A program made the translations under genes and the position numbers. The notes under the pieces are model-generated. The model did not search any database. It had not been told where the DNA came from and saw nothing but the letters and a program-made list of their open reading frames with translations. Positions 1-7,441 of a DNA stretch of 16,517 nucleotides are shown one piece after another; the first letter of the stretch is position 1, and the number at the start of each line of letters is the position of its first letter. This stretch comes from Phycisphaerae bacterium (GTDB taxonomy: Bacteria; Planctomycetota; Phycisphaerae; Phycisphaerales; SM1A02), in contig JABJQE010000270.1 in assembly GCA_018663565.1 (NCBI GenBank), forward strand, positions 1 to 16,517. The letters run 5' to 3'.

Positions 1-198
1 AATTTCCTCCATCGCCTGTGGTGTGATCCAGCCATGGATGCGTTGCACATCATGCAGAATTGGCATGAGGGCGCCATGGAGCGTTTCGTACTTCGGGAGA
101 ATCTCGCTGCGATAGCCACTGAGCATGTCGTCGCTCAAGTATGGCTCGCTACGGCGAGGAACCTCCATGGTGCCAGATGGTTTGACTGTCCAGGCCAT
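1..198 (-). CDS. nuoE: NADH-quinone oxidoreductase subunit E, N-terminal part (cut by the window's left edge)
   Basis: Sixty-six codons are visible, from an ATG at 198 to the edge with no stop. The peptide contains YETLHGALMPILHDVQ followed by HGWITPQAMEEI, which matches the helical N-terminal region of NuoE (24 kDa subunit), where a conserved 'LLPLLHxxQxxxGWLSPEAM' segment precedes the thioredoxin-like [2Fe-2S] domain. The cluster-binding cysteines lie beyond the edge, so only the helical part is seen. In the family, NuoE sits with NuoF in the peripheral NADH-oxidising arm of complex I. The gene starts 15 bases after the nuoD stop. An AGGAG (215-211) overlaps the nuoD stop TAG but lies 12 bases before the ATG, which is rather long. 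The order nuoD-nuoE is the normal complex I order and supports the call. Confidence 0.85.
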   Translation of the reverse strand, partial: MAWTVKPSGTMEVPRRSEPYLSDDMLSGYRSEILPKYETLHGALMPILHDVQRIHGWITPQAMEEI

Positions 199-213
199 CG
201 TTCAGGAATACTC

Positions 214-1503
214 CTAGCGGTCGAGTTCAGCCGCAATGACATTTATTGAGCCCAAGATGGCGACAAAGTCTGCCAATTGGTGGCCCTCAAGCATGCGAGC
301 GAACGTCTGGTAGTTGATGAATGATGGCGCCCGTACGCCGACTCGCCATGGGGTTCGTCCGCCATCAGCGACGATAAAGAATCCATATTCGCCGTTGGGG
401 GCTTCCATGGCTGCATATAACTCGCCAACCGGCGCTTCAAAGCCACGGTTGGACATGATGAGTTCAAAGTGTTGAATCGTGCCCTCTATCGAACCATAGA
501 CATCCGCCTTCGAAGGCAGGACGGCCTTGCCTTCCGCATCGGCATTGATGGGGCCATCCGGAATGCGGTCGATAAGTTGCCTGATGATTCCGGCAGACTG
601 CTTGATTTCCTCGAGTCGCACGAGATATCGGCAGAGGCAGTCGCCATCCTGGGCAACTGGGACGTTGAATGTCACCGCGTCGGCGCCTTCGCCGTCCCAG
701 TTGTCGGCATAGCACAGGTTGGGGTCATCCTTGCGCAGATCGCGAGCCACCCCGGAAGCTCGGGCGAGTGGTCCAGTGAGTGACCAGTTGATGGCCTCTT
801 CTGCTGTCAGGACGCCAACGCCCTTGACCCGGTCGATGAAGATGCGATTGCGGTTCAGCAGTGTCTCGATGTCGTTGATGGCTTTTGGAAGCCGGACATC
901 GAGAAAGTTGTGAATCATCTTCTTGAAGATGTCCTCGTCTGGGATGTCATGAGCCACGCCACCAACGCGGGTGTAGTCGGGGTGGAATCGTTGCCCGGTC
1001 AGGAAGTCGATGATGTCGTAGATGAACTCTCGTTCATTGAATCCATAGAGGAAGCCAGTAAATGCACCAAGATCGAGCGCTGCGGCGCCGACGCAGAGCA
1101 AGTGACCTTGAATTCGGCCGAGCTCCATCAGGATCGTCCGCAGAACGGTACAACGCGGCGTGAGCTGTACGTCGAAGAGCTTTTCAACCGCGTTGTGCCA
1201 GATGATGTCATTGCAGATTGGGCCGACATAGTCCATGCGGCTGGCAACACAGACAAATTGGTTCCAACTCTGGTGCTCGCCTAGCTTTTCGAATCCGCTA
1301 TGTAGATATCCGATGTGTGGAGTGGCCCGGACGACTCGCTCGCCATCGAGTTCAAGCACGACGCGAAGCGTCGTATGGGTGGCGGGGTGCTGCGGGCCAA
1401 AGTTGATGACCCACCGATCGCCGGCATCGGGTCGATCGTTGAGATAGTTGACATCATCGACATCAACGTCCCAGGGTGCTGCAGGTGTCAGGGTGTAGGG
1501 CAT
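214..1503 (-). CDS. nuoD: NADH-quinone oxidoreductase subunit D (49 kDa quinone-site subunit)
   Basis: This 429-residue protein has the family's usual length and hallmarks: INFGPQHPATH near the N-terminus (GPQHPxTH is the quinone-site loop; its His contacts the quinone head group in known structures), HIGYLHSGFEKLGE, SRMDYVGP (the Tyr of this motif is the other quinone-contacting residue), MELGRIQGHLL, and the C-terminal stretch SFINYQTFARMLEGHQLADF ending in AELDR. NuoD forms the connecting part of complex I, where quinone is reduced at the interface with NuoB. I chose the ATG at 1503; the frame stays open upstream to a TTG at 1602, but those 33 residues are Arg/Pro-rich and unlike the family. 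There is no Shine-Dalgarno sequence before 1503, but TATACT lies 10 bases upstream. nuoE follows at once. nuoC and nuoB are not upstream; an ABC permease is there instead, which is unusual. Confidence 0.95.
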   Translation of the reverse strand: MPYTLTPAAPWDVDVDDVNYLNDRPDAGDRWVINFGPQHPATHTTLRVVLELDGERVVRATPHIGYLHSGFEKLGEHQSWNQFVCVASRMDYVGPICNDIIWHNAVEKLFDVQLTPRCTVLRTILMELGRIQGHLLCVGAAALDLGAFTGFLYGFNEREFIYDIIDFLTGQRFHPDYTRVGGVAHDIPDEDIFKKMIHNFLDVRLPKAINDIETLLNRNRIFIDRVKGVGVLTAEEAINWSLTGPLARASGVARDLRKDDPNLCYADNWDGEGADAVTFNVPVAQDGDCLCRYLVRLEEIKQSAGIIRQLIDRIPDGPINADAEGKAVLPSKADVYGSIEGTIQHFELIMSNRGFEAPVGELYAAMEAPNGEYGFFIVADGGRTPWRVGVRAPSFINYQTFARMLEGHQLADFVAILGSINVIAAELDR

Positions 1504-1513
1504 AGAACGGGGC

Positions 1514-1519
1514 AGTATA
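1514..1519 (-). promoter_or_regulatory. Candidate -10 element (TATACT) just upstream of nuoD
   Basis: Read on the minus strand, TATACT (five of six consensus bases) lies 10 bases before the nuoD ATG at 1503. Transcription starting about 7 bases beyond it would give a leader of only a few bases, which fits the lack of a ribosome binding site there. No good TTGACA-like -35 was found 16-18 bases upstream (the best is a pyrimidine-rich CCTCTC), so this is tentative. Confidence 0.3.
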
Positions 1520-1616
1520 GCGCGGCTTCGCCGAGGGAGAGGAAGATGAGCACTAGGGTCTTGGGGTCGATTCCGATCCCGAGGCATGATCCCTTCTGAC
1601 AAAGGGAAGCCACACC

Positions 1617-3353
1617 TTAGACCCTGAAGATTGCGCCCATTTTTCGGCCCATGAGGACCGAAGCCCCAACGAGGGTGACAGCGAGCAGCGCCATCGCCCA
1701 GACGCCCATGGCACTTGCAATGCCGGGGCCATCGCCGAGGCGTTCAAAGAGCACATAGATGGCCTTGGTGATGGGGTAGTCCGATTCTCGCTGGGCGAGG
1801 ATGAGCGAATCACTTACCTCGAGCATGGCAAACGAGAAGGCCAGCAGGCCGCCGGCGATCAGGTTGGCCGTGATAAGCGGGATAACCACCGTGCGAATAG
1901 CTCGTGTGCGGGAGGCGCCTAGGTTGAGGGCGGCTTCTTCGAGTTCGCCACTGGTTTGCTCAAGACCGGCAACGGTCGACCGGACGATGTATGGCAGCCG
2001 CCGCACGGCATAGGCAATGACCAGCAGCAGCATTGGATTTGGATTGGCCCCGACCACGCTAATGAAGCCCTCAAGTGGATCATCCTTGCCAAATGGCCAT
2101 CGGAGTGTCATCGCTACATAACCAAAGGCCATCACAAGTCCAGGCACAGCGAGTGGCAGCATGGCGAGCGCATCGACGAGCCCGCGGCCCCGCACCTTGA
2201 CCCGCACAATGAGGTACCCAATCGCAAGGCCAACAAAGAGATCAATACCGATGGCGATCGATGAGTAGGCCAGACTGTTGCGAATCGAATCGCTCGCAAG
2301 TGAGTGCGACAGCGCGGTGTCGTAATTGTGAGTTGTCCACTGCGTGGGCACGATGCTGTCGTACCACGCGCCTTCGACTGAGAGCGAAGCGAGCACCACG
2401 CTGATGTGGGGGAGCATCGCCGCAAATGTGACGCCGGCGAATAGCGCAATGGCTGCAGTACTCCCGACGACGCCAAGTTTTCGCGGGACCGATCGAATGG
2501 ATGCCTTGGCGTACATTGTGCTCGCACGCCCGCCAAGGAAGACCTTGCCGATGAGGTACGTGCCAGCCGCAACAATGAGCAGTACGGCTGTCAAGGCGTA
2601 GGGCTGCGTGGAGCCCTCCATTTCCTTGATGCCATTGAAGATCTGCACAGGGGTGACCTGTTGATAGTCAAACATCAGCGGCGTACCGAGTTCAGTGAAT
2701 GACCAAATGAACACAATCGTGCCGCCCGCGAAGAGACCCGGTCGAATGAGTGGGATCACGATTTGCCGAAGTCGACGCCATGCCGATGCGCCAAGGCCAG
2801 ATGCGGCCTCTTCGAGCGCTGGATCTAAGTTGGCCAGCGCCGCAGCGGCATTGAGATAAATGATCGGATACAGATGCAATGCCTCAATGAGCACGATTGC
2901 CCAGAACCCACCCTGCCCAATAAAGTCTACGCCATGGTCGGCGACGCCAAGCCAAATGAGAAACTCACTGATCGCCCCGTGGCGGCCAAGTAAGTGGTGC
3001 AGGCCAATGGCGCCTACAAACGGCGGAAGAATGAGAGGGACCAGGATGACGGCATTGAAGGCTGTCTTTCCTGGGAAGTCGCACTTCACCGAGACTAGCG
3101 CGAGCGGAATTGAAATGAGTAGTGCAGCTGTCGTAGTGAAGACTGCAATGCCAAGAGCATTGAACAATCCAATGCGGGTTGATGGGTCATCTAGCACTGT
3201 CAGAACGTGGTGTAGTGTGAAACCGCCATCTTTGCTCTCGAACCCAACAGCGACAGTCAACCAGATCGGATAGATCAGGAAGAGTGCAAACCCAAGCAGG
3301 ACAAGGGCGAGCAGAAAATAGGCACCAAGGCGACCGCGACGCATGGCGGCCAT
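1617..3353 (-). CDS. Two-domain ABC transporter permease, iron(III) (FbpB/SfuB) type
   Basis: This 578-residue integral membrane protein carries two fused binding-protein-dependent permease domains. Each has the cytoplasmic EAA loop that docks the ATPase: EEAASGLGAS followed by IVIPLIRPGL (about residues 181-207), and EEAALNLGAS followed by VVIPLITANL (about 472-499). Hydrophobic segments at about 11-35, 63-85, 98-120, 150-172, 207-225 and 255-272 in the first half, with a similar set in the second, fit about 12 helices. The segment FTELGTPLMFDY resembles the fused permeases of ferric-iron (FbpB, SfuB) and related thiamine or phosphonate importers, so iron is the likeliest substrate but unproven. 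No binding protein or ATPase gene adjoins it. ATGs at 3353 and 3344 are both possible and neither has a clear ribosome binding site. The stop is 113 bases before the nuoD start. Confidence 0.88.
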   Translation of the reverse strand: MAAMRRGRLGAYFLLALVLLGFALFLIYPIWLTVAVGFESKDGGFTLHHVLTVLDDPSTRIGLFNALGIAVFTTTAALLISIPLALVSVKCDFPGKTAFNAVILVPLILPPFVGAIGLHHLLGRHGAISEFLIWLGVADHGVDFIGQGGFWAIVLIEALHLYPIIYLNAAAALANLDPALEEAASGLGASAWRRLRQIVIPLIRPGLFAGGTIVFIWSFTELGTPLMFDYQQVTPVQIFNGIKEMEGSTQPYALTAVLLIVAAGTYLIGKVFLGGRASTMYAKASIRSVPRKLGVVGSTAAIALFAGVTFAAMLPHISVVLASLSVEGAWYDSIVPTQWTTHNYDTALSHSLASDSIRNSLAYSSIAIGIDLFVGLAIGYLIVRVKVRGRGLVDALAMLPLAVPGLVMAFGYVAMTLRWPFGKDDPLEGFISVVGANPNPMLLLVIAYAVRRLPYIVRSTVAGLEQTSGELEEAALNLGASRTRAIRTVVIPLITANLIAGGLLAFSFAMLEVSDSLILAQRESDYPITKAIYVLFERLGDGPGIASAMGVWAMALLAVTLVGASVLMGRKMGAIFRV

Positions 3354-3428
3354 GGTAGTGCAGAGGCGGCGCGCATTTCGCGCGGCAACCCGATCGAGTG
3401 TGTCATTCTGAAACGAATTAGGTCTTGA

Positions 3429-5006
3429 CTAGAGACCGAGCCACGCGTCTAGCAGTAGTTGTAGGTCAATTGCATCAACGAGCCCGGAGCCCTCAATATC
3501 AGCCTCACATAAATCGCACTCGCCCCAGTGTTCGAGAAGCATCAGTAGGTCAAGCACGGCGACAGTGTCATCGTCATTAATGTCTGCATCAGGGACTGGG
3601 ACCGATGCCGTCCATGCGACCCCGATATCGATACTACTTCCTCCAGAATCAGCTGCCGGTCGAGTGGCCCGCAATATGTATCGCCCAGCATGCAGACCTG
3701 TGATATAGAGATGTTCAGTGTTGTCGACATCGCTTCTACTTGCGATATTGCCGCCGTCAAAAACGCCGAGTCCGTGGCTTCCACTCAAGGTTGTTTCTAT
3801 GCCTTGTGATGTGAGCCGGAGGAGTTCAAGGTCAAAATTGGCCAGCGTGTACGTAGTGAAGGAATTGCTAACCGTACGGTTCCACGTGATGACTGCGGAG
3901 AACGCATCCGTAACACCTTCCGAAGCAAACAACCAAGATCGCTGCTCGCCGGGCGAGAGTGTTTCGAGTGACCAGCCAGCCAAATTGGCGCCACTCGTTC
4001 CCGAAGCAGCACCAGCTTGCTTTCCGCTCGACATCAGCAGGTGTGCTTGATCGACGTTGACATGTCCAGCGCCAACAGTTGCGTCAATGGGGCGAACTGT
4101 GATACCACGGTCAGTTCCATCGACAACAGCATCGTTGGACCATGTTTCGCCAATAATGCCGTTGTGCGTTGCGGAGGCCATGAGCACGGCTTTGATTACT
4201 TCTGCCCTTTCGCCATCTGCATGGAGGGCGTTGGCTGCGTCTCGCACTTGTTCAACGAGCATCGCCACTGCGGCAGAAACGGTCGCAGTGGATTCACTGG
4301 TTGTAAAGAGCGGCGCGACGAGATCCGGTCGCATGCGACCACTTCCTTCGTAAGGCGCGGGGACATCACCACTTGCATGGTCGCCGTCCCGGCAGCCAAC
4401 GGCGATGCTGTTGAATCCGTAGCTGAGAAGTGGTTGCTGTTGTGTTCCGTTGTTGAGACCGACGACCGCAACGACATCATCCCGCGAGACGACCCAGTCA
4501 AGACGGCGAAGAAGATCGTGGTCTGAGGACGTGCTTCCAAGTGTTCCCACCCACGAGTTATTCCAAATTTTCTGTGCTCCGATGACATCTTCTGGCGGCG
4601 AATTTCCACCTTGTCCGGTGTGCATATAGCCGGTGCCGATCCAGTCATTCAGTTCATGCCCATTGATAAACATGATGCCGTTGGCCAAGCCTTGTTCGAG
4701 TCCATAGCACATGCCGCCAACCATCGTGGCATGGCTTGATGGGTTCTGGGTTCCACCCGAGCGACGTTGCACCCACTTGCCTGAGAAGTTTGGATCTTCA
4801 GGATCGGCCGATGTATCAAAGGCGAGGTAGTACCCGTTTGAGTCGGCCGCTTCAACTTGACCAAGAATAACGCCAGCGCCGTTCGGTACATTTTCTGAAC
4901 CAATTCTTGCGGCGAGATCCGTCCACCCACACCAGTCTTGATAGTCGGCATGCGCGACTGCAGCGATGGCCGTAAGAAAAAGCGAGGCGAGGCAGCATTT
5001 GATCAC
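3429..5006 (-). CDS. Secreted subtilisin-like (S8-fold) protein with dockerin-like tail, second of a tandem pair
   Basis: This 525-residue paralogue of the gene at 5003-6562 starts with a signal peptide (MIKCCLASLFLTAIAAVAHA), then DYQDWCGWTDLAARIG. S8 landmarks can be aligned by eye: a strand ending in GQVEA where subtilisins have VAVID (Glu52 at the Asp position), SSHATMVGG for GHGTHVAG (His92), VVGLNNG for the oxyanion AAGN region (Asn185/186), and LVAPLFTTSESTATVSAAVA for the GTSMATP helix (Ser237). The loop between 'PDLVAP' and the Ser is only a few residues, where most subtilases have more than 20. A beta-rich region follows (LANFDLELLRL), then a degenerate paired EF-hand tail (DINDDDTVAV, then DIEGSGLVDAIDL) with CDLC between the halves. 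I chose GTG 5006 because it overlaps the upstream stop as GTGA and has GGAG 7 bases before it; GTG 5012 in the same frame would add two residues. Protease activity is inferred, not shown. Confidence 0.82.
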   Translation of the reverse strand: MIKCCLASLFLTAIAAVAHADYQDWCGWTDLAARIGSENVPNGAGVILGQVEAADSNGYYLAFDTSADPEDPNFSGKWVQRRSGGTQNPSSHATMVGGMCYGLEQGLANGIMFINGHELNDWIGTGYMHTGQGGNSPPEDVIGAQKIWNNSWVGTLGSTSSDHDLLRRLDWVVSRDDVVAVVGLNNGTQQQPLLSYGFNSIAVGCRDGDHASGDVPAPYEGSGRMRPDLVAPLFTTSESTATVSAAVAMLVEQVRDAANALHADGERAEVIKAVLMASATHNGIIGETWSNDAVVDGTDRGITVRPIDATVGAGHVNVDQAHLLMSSGKQAGAASGTSGANLAGWSLETLSPGEQRSWLFASEGVTDAFSAVITWNRTVSNSFTTYTLANFDLELLRLTSQGIETTLSGSHGLGVFDGGNIASRSDVDNTEHLYITGLHAGRYILRATRPAADSGGSSIDIGVAWTASVPVPDADINDDDTVAVLDLLMLLEHWGECDLCEADIEGSGLVDAIDLQLLLDAWLGL

Positions 5007-5017
5007 GGCCACACTCC
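5003..5017 (-). promoter_or_regulatory. GTGA stop/start overlap with GGAG ribosome binding site (translational coupling)
   Basis: On the minus strand the stop TGA of the upstream subtilase-like gene (5005-5003) shares bases with the GTG start of the downstream one (5006-5004), making GTGA. GGAG (5017-5014) lies inside the end of the upstream gene, 7 bases before the GTG. This fixes the preferred start and indicates that the two genes are cotranscribed and translationally coupled. Confidence 0.7.
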
Positions 5018-6562
5018 AAGCATCGCAAGAAGGTCATCAACGCCGACGAGTCCGTCATTGTTAAGGTCTTCTTCGCAGCCATCGCATGAGCCCCACGCGG
5101 AGAGCAACTGCAACAGATCATCGACTCCGATCATGCCGTCACCATTGAGATCACCAAAGAGACTTTCTACGGTTCCACTTGAATACCAGGCCATTGCGAA
5201 GTCAGTTGCACTGCCGCTGTTTGATGTGATCTGCACGATGTAGTCACCAGCTTCAAGCCCGCCGAGATACAGATGTTCGACATTGTCAACAGAGCTATTA
5301 CTGAGCACATTCCCATCAACCCATGCGGTTTGGTTGCCAACGAGTGGCGTTGCAACTCCGTCATCAAGCCGGAGCAATTCAAGATTGAGATCGGCCAGTG
5401 TGAAGGAGCCAAAGTTATCAGCAACATCGCGGTTCCAAGATGCGAGCGCTGAGAATTCGTCGGCACCTTCTGGCATTGTGAACCGAAAACTACGTTGTTC
5501 GTCGGCTGAGATCGTGTCAAAGGACCAGCCATGCGCGGGTGCGGGCGTGGCGTTGGCAACGGAGTTTCCGCCGTCCGTTTCTCCACCGGCCATCATTAGG
5601 TTGGCTCGGTCAACATCAAGGTGGCCTGCGCCAACGAGTTCGTCGAGTGGCCGAGCGGTTGAGCCACGGTCGGCACCGGACGTGGGCGAGTTGTTCGTCC
5701 ACGCAAGGCCTGATCCACTTGGCCCATTATGTGTTGCCGATGCCATCAAGATTGCTTTGATCGTCTCAGATGCCTCAGCCGCTCCCGGGAGCGATGAGTC
5801 GTTCCGCGCCTGTTCGATCAACATGGCCGCGGCTGCGGCGATGATTGGTGTGGCATCGCTCGTTGTAAACAGCGGACCTGTGATGTCTGGTTTCATGCGG
5901 CCAGCGCCGTCGTACGGACTGGGGACATCACCGGCGGAGTGGTCGCCGTCGCGGCGGCCGACGATGAGCGAGTTGTATCCATATGAGAGCAGGGGCTGTT
6001 GCTCTACGCCATTATTGAGTCCGCCCGTTAGTACCACGTCGTCCCGTTCGATAAACCAGTCGATGCGGCGGAGGGCGTCTTGGTCGACGCTTACTGATCC
6101 GAAGGAGCCGACCCAGGAGTTACTCCAAATCTTGAGCGCACCCACCGCGGGCTCGGGCGGTGTACCAGCTCCGCCTCCGACGTGGAGGTATCCACCTTGC
6201 AGCCAGTTGTTGACTTCGTAGCAATTTATGAACCACACGCCTGGAGCGAGTGAGTTACTCAGGCCGTAGAATTTTCGGGCGACGTTGGTGGCATGGCTTG
6301 ACGGGCTCGTCGAGCCGCCAGACCGACGGATGAGGTACTTCCCCTCAAAGTCAGAGTCATTTGAGTCGGGCATGTATCGACTCGAGCTATCAGGGGCTTC
6401 AACCTGCCCGACGATGACGTCAAGCCCGGTTGGCACATTCTCAATGCCAATTCTCGCGGCGAGTTCGGTCCAGCCGCACCAATCCTGGTAGTCGGCGGTG
6501 GCGAGGCCACTCGTCACGGCAACCGCAGCGGCCATCAATGTGCAGTGTTGTATGGTCATCAT
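5003..6562 (-). CDS. Secreted subtilisin-like (S8-fold) protein with dockerin-like tail, first of a tandem pair
   Basis: This 519-residue protein has an N-terminal signal peptide (hydrophobic AAAVAVTSGLATA, cleavage near residue 23), then DYQDWCGWTELAARIG, nearly the same as in its neighbour. Landmarks aligned by eye to S8 subtilases are DVIVGQVEA (Glu55 where Asp is usual; Asp58 is a less likely substitute), SSHATNVAR (His90), GGLNNG (Asn183/184) and PLFTTSDATPIIAAAAAML (Ser235 at the GTS position). The residues between MKPDITGP and the Ser are very few compared with classic subtilisins. A beta-sandwich-like region follows (FSALASWNRDVADNF, then LADLNLELLRL). The last 55 residues form a good dockerin-like pair, DLNGDGMIGVDDLLQLLSAWG and DLNNDGLVGVDDLLAMLGVW, joined by CDGC. 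There are two ATGs in tandem at the start (6562 and 6559), preceded by AGAGAAGAG. It is probably secreted; whether it is active is unknown. Confidence 0.85.
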   Translation of the reverse strand: MMTIQHCTLMAAAVAVTSGLATADYQDWCGWTELAARIGIENVPTGLDVIVGQVEAPDSSSRYMPDSNDSDFEGKYLIRRSGGSTSPSSHATNVARKFYGLSNSLAPGVWFINCYEVNNWLQGGYLHVGGGAGTPPEPAVGALKIWSNSWVGSFGSVSVDQDALRRIDWFIERDDVVLTGGLNNGVEQQPLLSYGYNSLIVGRRDGDHSAGDVPSPYDGAGRMKPDITGPLFTTSDATPIIAAAAAMLIEQARNDSSLPGAAEASETIKAILMASATHNGPSGSGLAWTNNSPTSGADRGSTARPLDELVGAGHLDVDRANLMMAGGETDGGNSVANATPAPAHGWSFDTISADEQRSFRFTMPEGADEFSALASWNRDVADNFGSFTLADLNLELLRLDDGVATPLVGNQTAWVDGNVLSNSSVDNVEHLYLGGLEAGDYIVQITSNSGSATDFAMAWYSSGTVESLFGDLNGDGMIGVDDLLQLLSAWGSCDGCEEDLNNDGLVGVDDLLAMLGVWP

Positions 6563-6572
6563 CTCTTCTCTG

Positions 6573-6586
6573 GGTGTTCGAACACC
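6573..6586. repeat. Perfect 14-bp palindrome GGTGTTCGAACACC in the subtilase-pair leader
   Basis: The sequence equals its own reverse complement and ends 10 bases before the ATG at 6562. It could be an operator half-site pair for a dimeric regulator or, in RNA, a 5-bp hairpin with a four-base UCGA loop close to the ribosome binding site. No T-run follows on the minus strand, so a terminator is unlikely. The rest of the 71-base gap (6563-6633) has a TTGACT at 6621-6616 but no -10 at proper spacing. Confidence 0.5.
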
Positions 6587-6633
6587 TCAGGCTACCTCCA
6601 CTCCACGAGCATGCAAGTCAACCGTACGGCGAC

Positions 6634-7332
6634 TCAGTTCGTCACGGCCGCAGAATCCCCCTGAACTGGCTGGTTGGTCTGTAGGGATTGCTCAATCGCG
6701 AGCATGAGTCTCCGCTCGGCGTTGCGGTCGCGGGAGGTGGGAATCCACACTAGGCCCGACGGAGGGCGTTCCCAGGTGGTGTCATGGCCGGTTTGCCGGG
6801 GCCTAGCCACAAGTGTGGGCATCCAGGTGCTCCGCATGACGTTGGGTACATGGCCGTGCTCGGTGAAGATCCAAACCCGCAGGTCAAGCGGGCTATTGGT
6901 ATCGATGAGATCAGGGGTATCAGCTTCGCCGAGATATTCAGGGCGATGGACGGTTGTCCGATCAGAATGGGCCAGGCTTGCTGTGCGAGTGGGCCGAAAC
7001 TCCACCCGAACCCGTGTTCTGGTCTTTGAGAGCGTATTTTCGACGATTGTGGCCATATCCATGGTGTTGAGATGCCACGGTTCCACGAACGAGCCGCTTT
7101 GGAAGGCGCCTGTTTCGATCACACCGCTACGCCGGTCAATGAGTTCGGGCTCCCAACCGCGAGCTCGGACCAGTTCAATTGCGGTCGAAAACGCCTCTTG
7201 ATACTGATCCGGGGCGATTGTCAGAATCTCAGGCCCGCTGCCCGCCGAACAGCCAACCATGCTCCCCGCAAGGGAAAGTAGCAGGCACCAACGAATGCGA
7301 AATCGGGTCATATGGGGAGGGAGTGTACTCAT
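6634..7332 (-). CDS. Putative lipoprotein of unknown function
   Basis: The family is not recognised. The protein has up to 232 residues. A basic N-terminus and a hydrophobic stretch (RFRIRWCLLLSLAGSMVGC) end in a lipobox-like MVGC with Cys28, so it is probably exported and lipid-anchored; the -3 position is Met rather than Leu, so this is slightly atypical. The mature part starts SAGSGPEILTIAPDQYQEAF and contains ARGWEPELIDRRSGVIETG, a pattern seen in small envelope lipoproteins in which a 'WxxxxxDxxxGxIxT' element marks a compact alpha/beta domain. The rest has VRVEFRPTRT and LRVWIFTEHG strands and no catalytic motif I can name. Starts at ATG 7332 or ATG 7311 (which puts the Cys at 21) are both possible, and neither has a good ribosome binding site. 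It is 71 bases upstream of the subtilase pair on the same strand, so cotranscription is possible. Confidence 0.65.
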   Translation of the reverse strand: MSTLPPHMTRFRIRWCLLLSLAGSMVGCSAGSGPEILTIAPDQYQEAFSTAIELVRARGWEPELIDRRSGVIETGAFQSGSFVEPWHLNTMDMATIVENTLSKTRTRVRVEFRPTRTASLAHSDRTTVHRPEYLGEADTPDLIDTNSPLDLRVWIFTEHGHVPNVMRSTWMPTLVARPRQTGHDTTWERPPSGLVWIPTSRDRNAERRLMLAIEQSLQTNQPVQGDSAAVTN

Positions 7333-7441
7333 TCTTGTGGGATCCGATGACTCGTTGTTGACGAATCCTAAGACTGAAGTACTGTTGAAGTTCAGGCTCG
7401 TGATGACCGAATCATGGGTGCAGGAAGAGGGCCAATCGTTG
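7333..7441. promoter_or_regulatory. Divergent intergenic region with candidate promoters
   Basis: These 109 bases separate the starts of the lipoprotein (minus) and cytochrome (plus) genes, so promoters for both should lie here. On the plus strand, TTGACG (7358-7363) and TACTGT (7380-7385) are 16 bases apart. On the minus strand, TAGGAT (7370-7365) could be a -10 for the lipoprotein, though its -35 is poor. AGGAAGAGGG (7422-7431) is a purine-rich ribosome binding site about 10 bases before the cytochrome ATG at 7442. All promoter matches are modest. Confidence 0.35.

Noticed and set aside
34..249. Plus-strand open frame at the left edge
   Set aside because: It is antisense to nuoE and the end of nuoD, both of which have clear family motifs.
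1504..1602. Upstream TTG start (1602) for nuoD, adding 33 residues
   Set aside because: The added residues are low-complexity Arg/Pro-rich and unlike NuoD, and the protein from 1503 already has full family length.
1590..1607. Inverted repeat TCCCTT/AAGGGA after the permease gene as a terminator
   Set aside because: It has only a 6-bp stem with a 6-base loop, and no T-run follows on the minus strand.
3370..3384. CGCGC/GCGCG hairpin just before the permease start
   Set aside because: It is five pairs in GC-rich sequence without any tail, with a high chance of random occurrence.
3421..3437. GGTCT/AGACC inverted repeat around the stop of the second subtilase-like gene
   Set aside because: A 5-bp stem overlapping the stop codon with only a loosely T-rich tail is too weak to call a terminator.
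5283..6221. Long plus-strand open frame (312 codons) opposite the first subtilase-like gene
   Set aside because: It is antisense to a protein with clear signal peptide, S8 and dockerin-like features; its own translation is Ser/Pro/Arg-rich with no recognisable motif.
6616..6621. TTGACT as a -35 for the subtilase pair
   Set aside because: The only -10-like hexamer downstream (TAGCCT) is 21 bases away and matches poorly.
7259..7441. N-terminal extension of the cytochrome to 7259
   Set aside because: It would bury the signal peptide 61 residues inside the protein and overlap the divergent lipoprotein gene.
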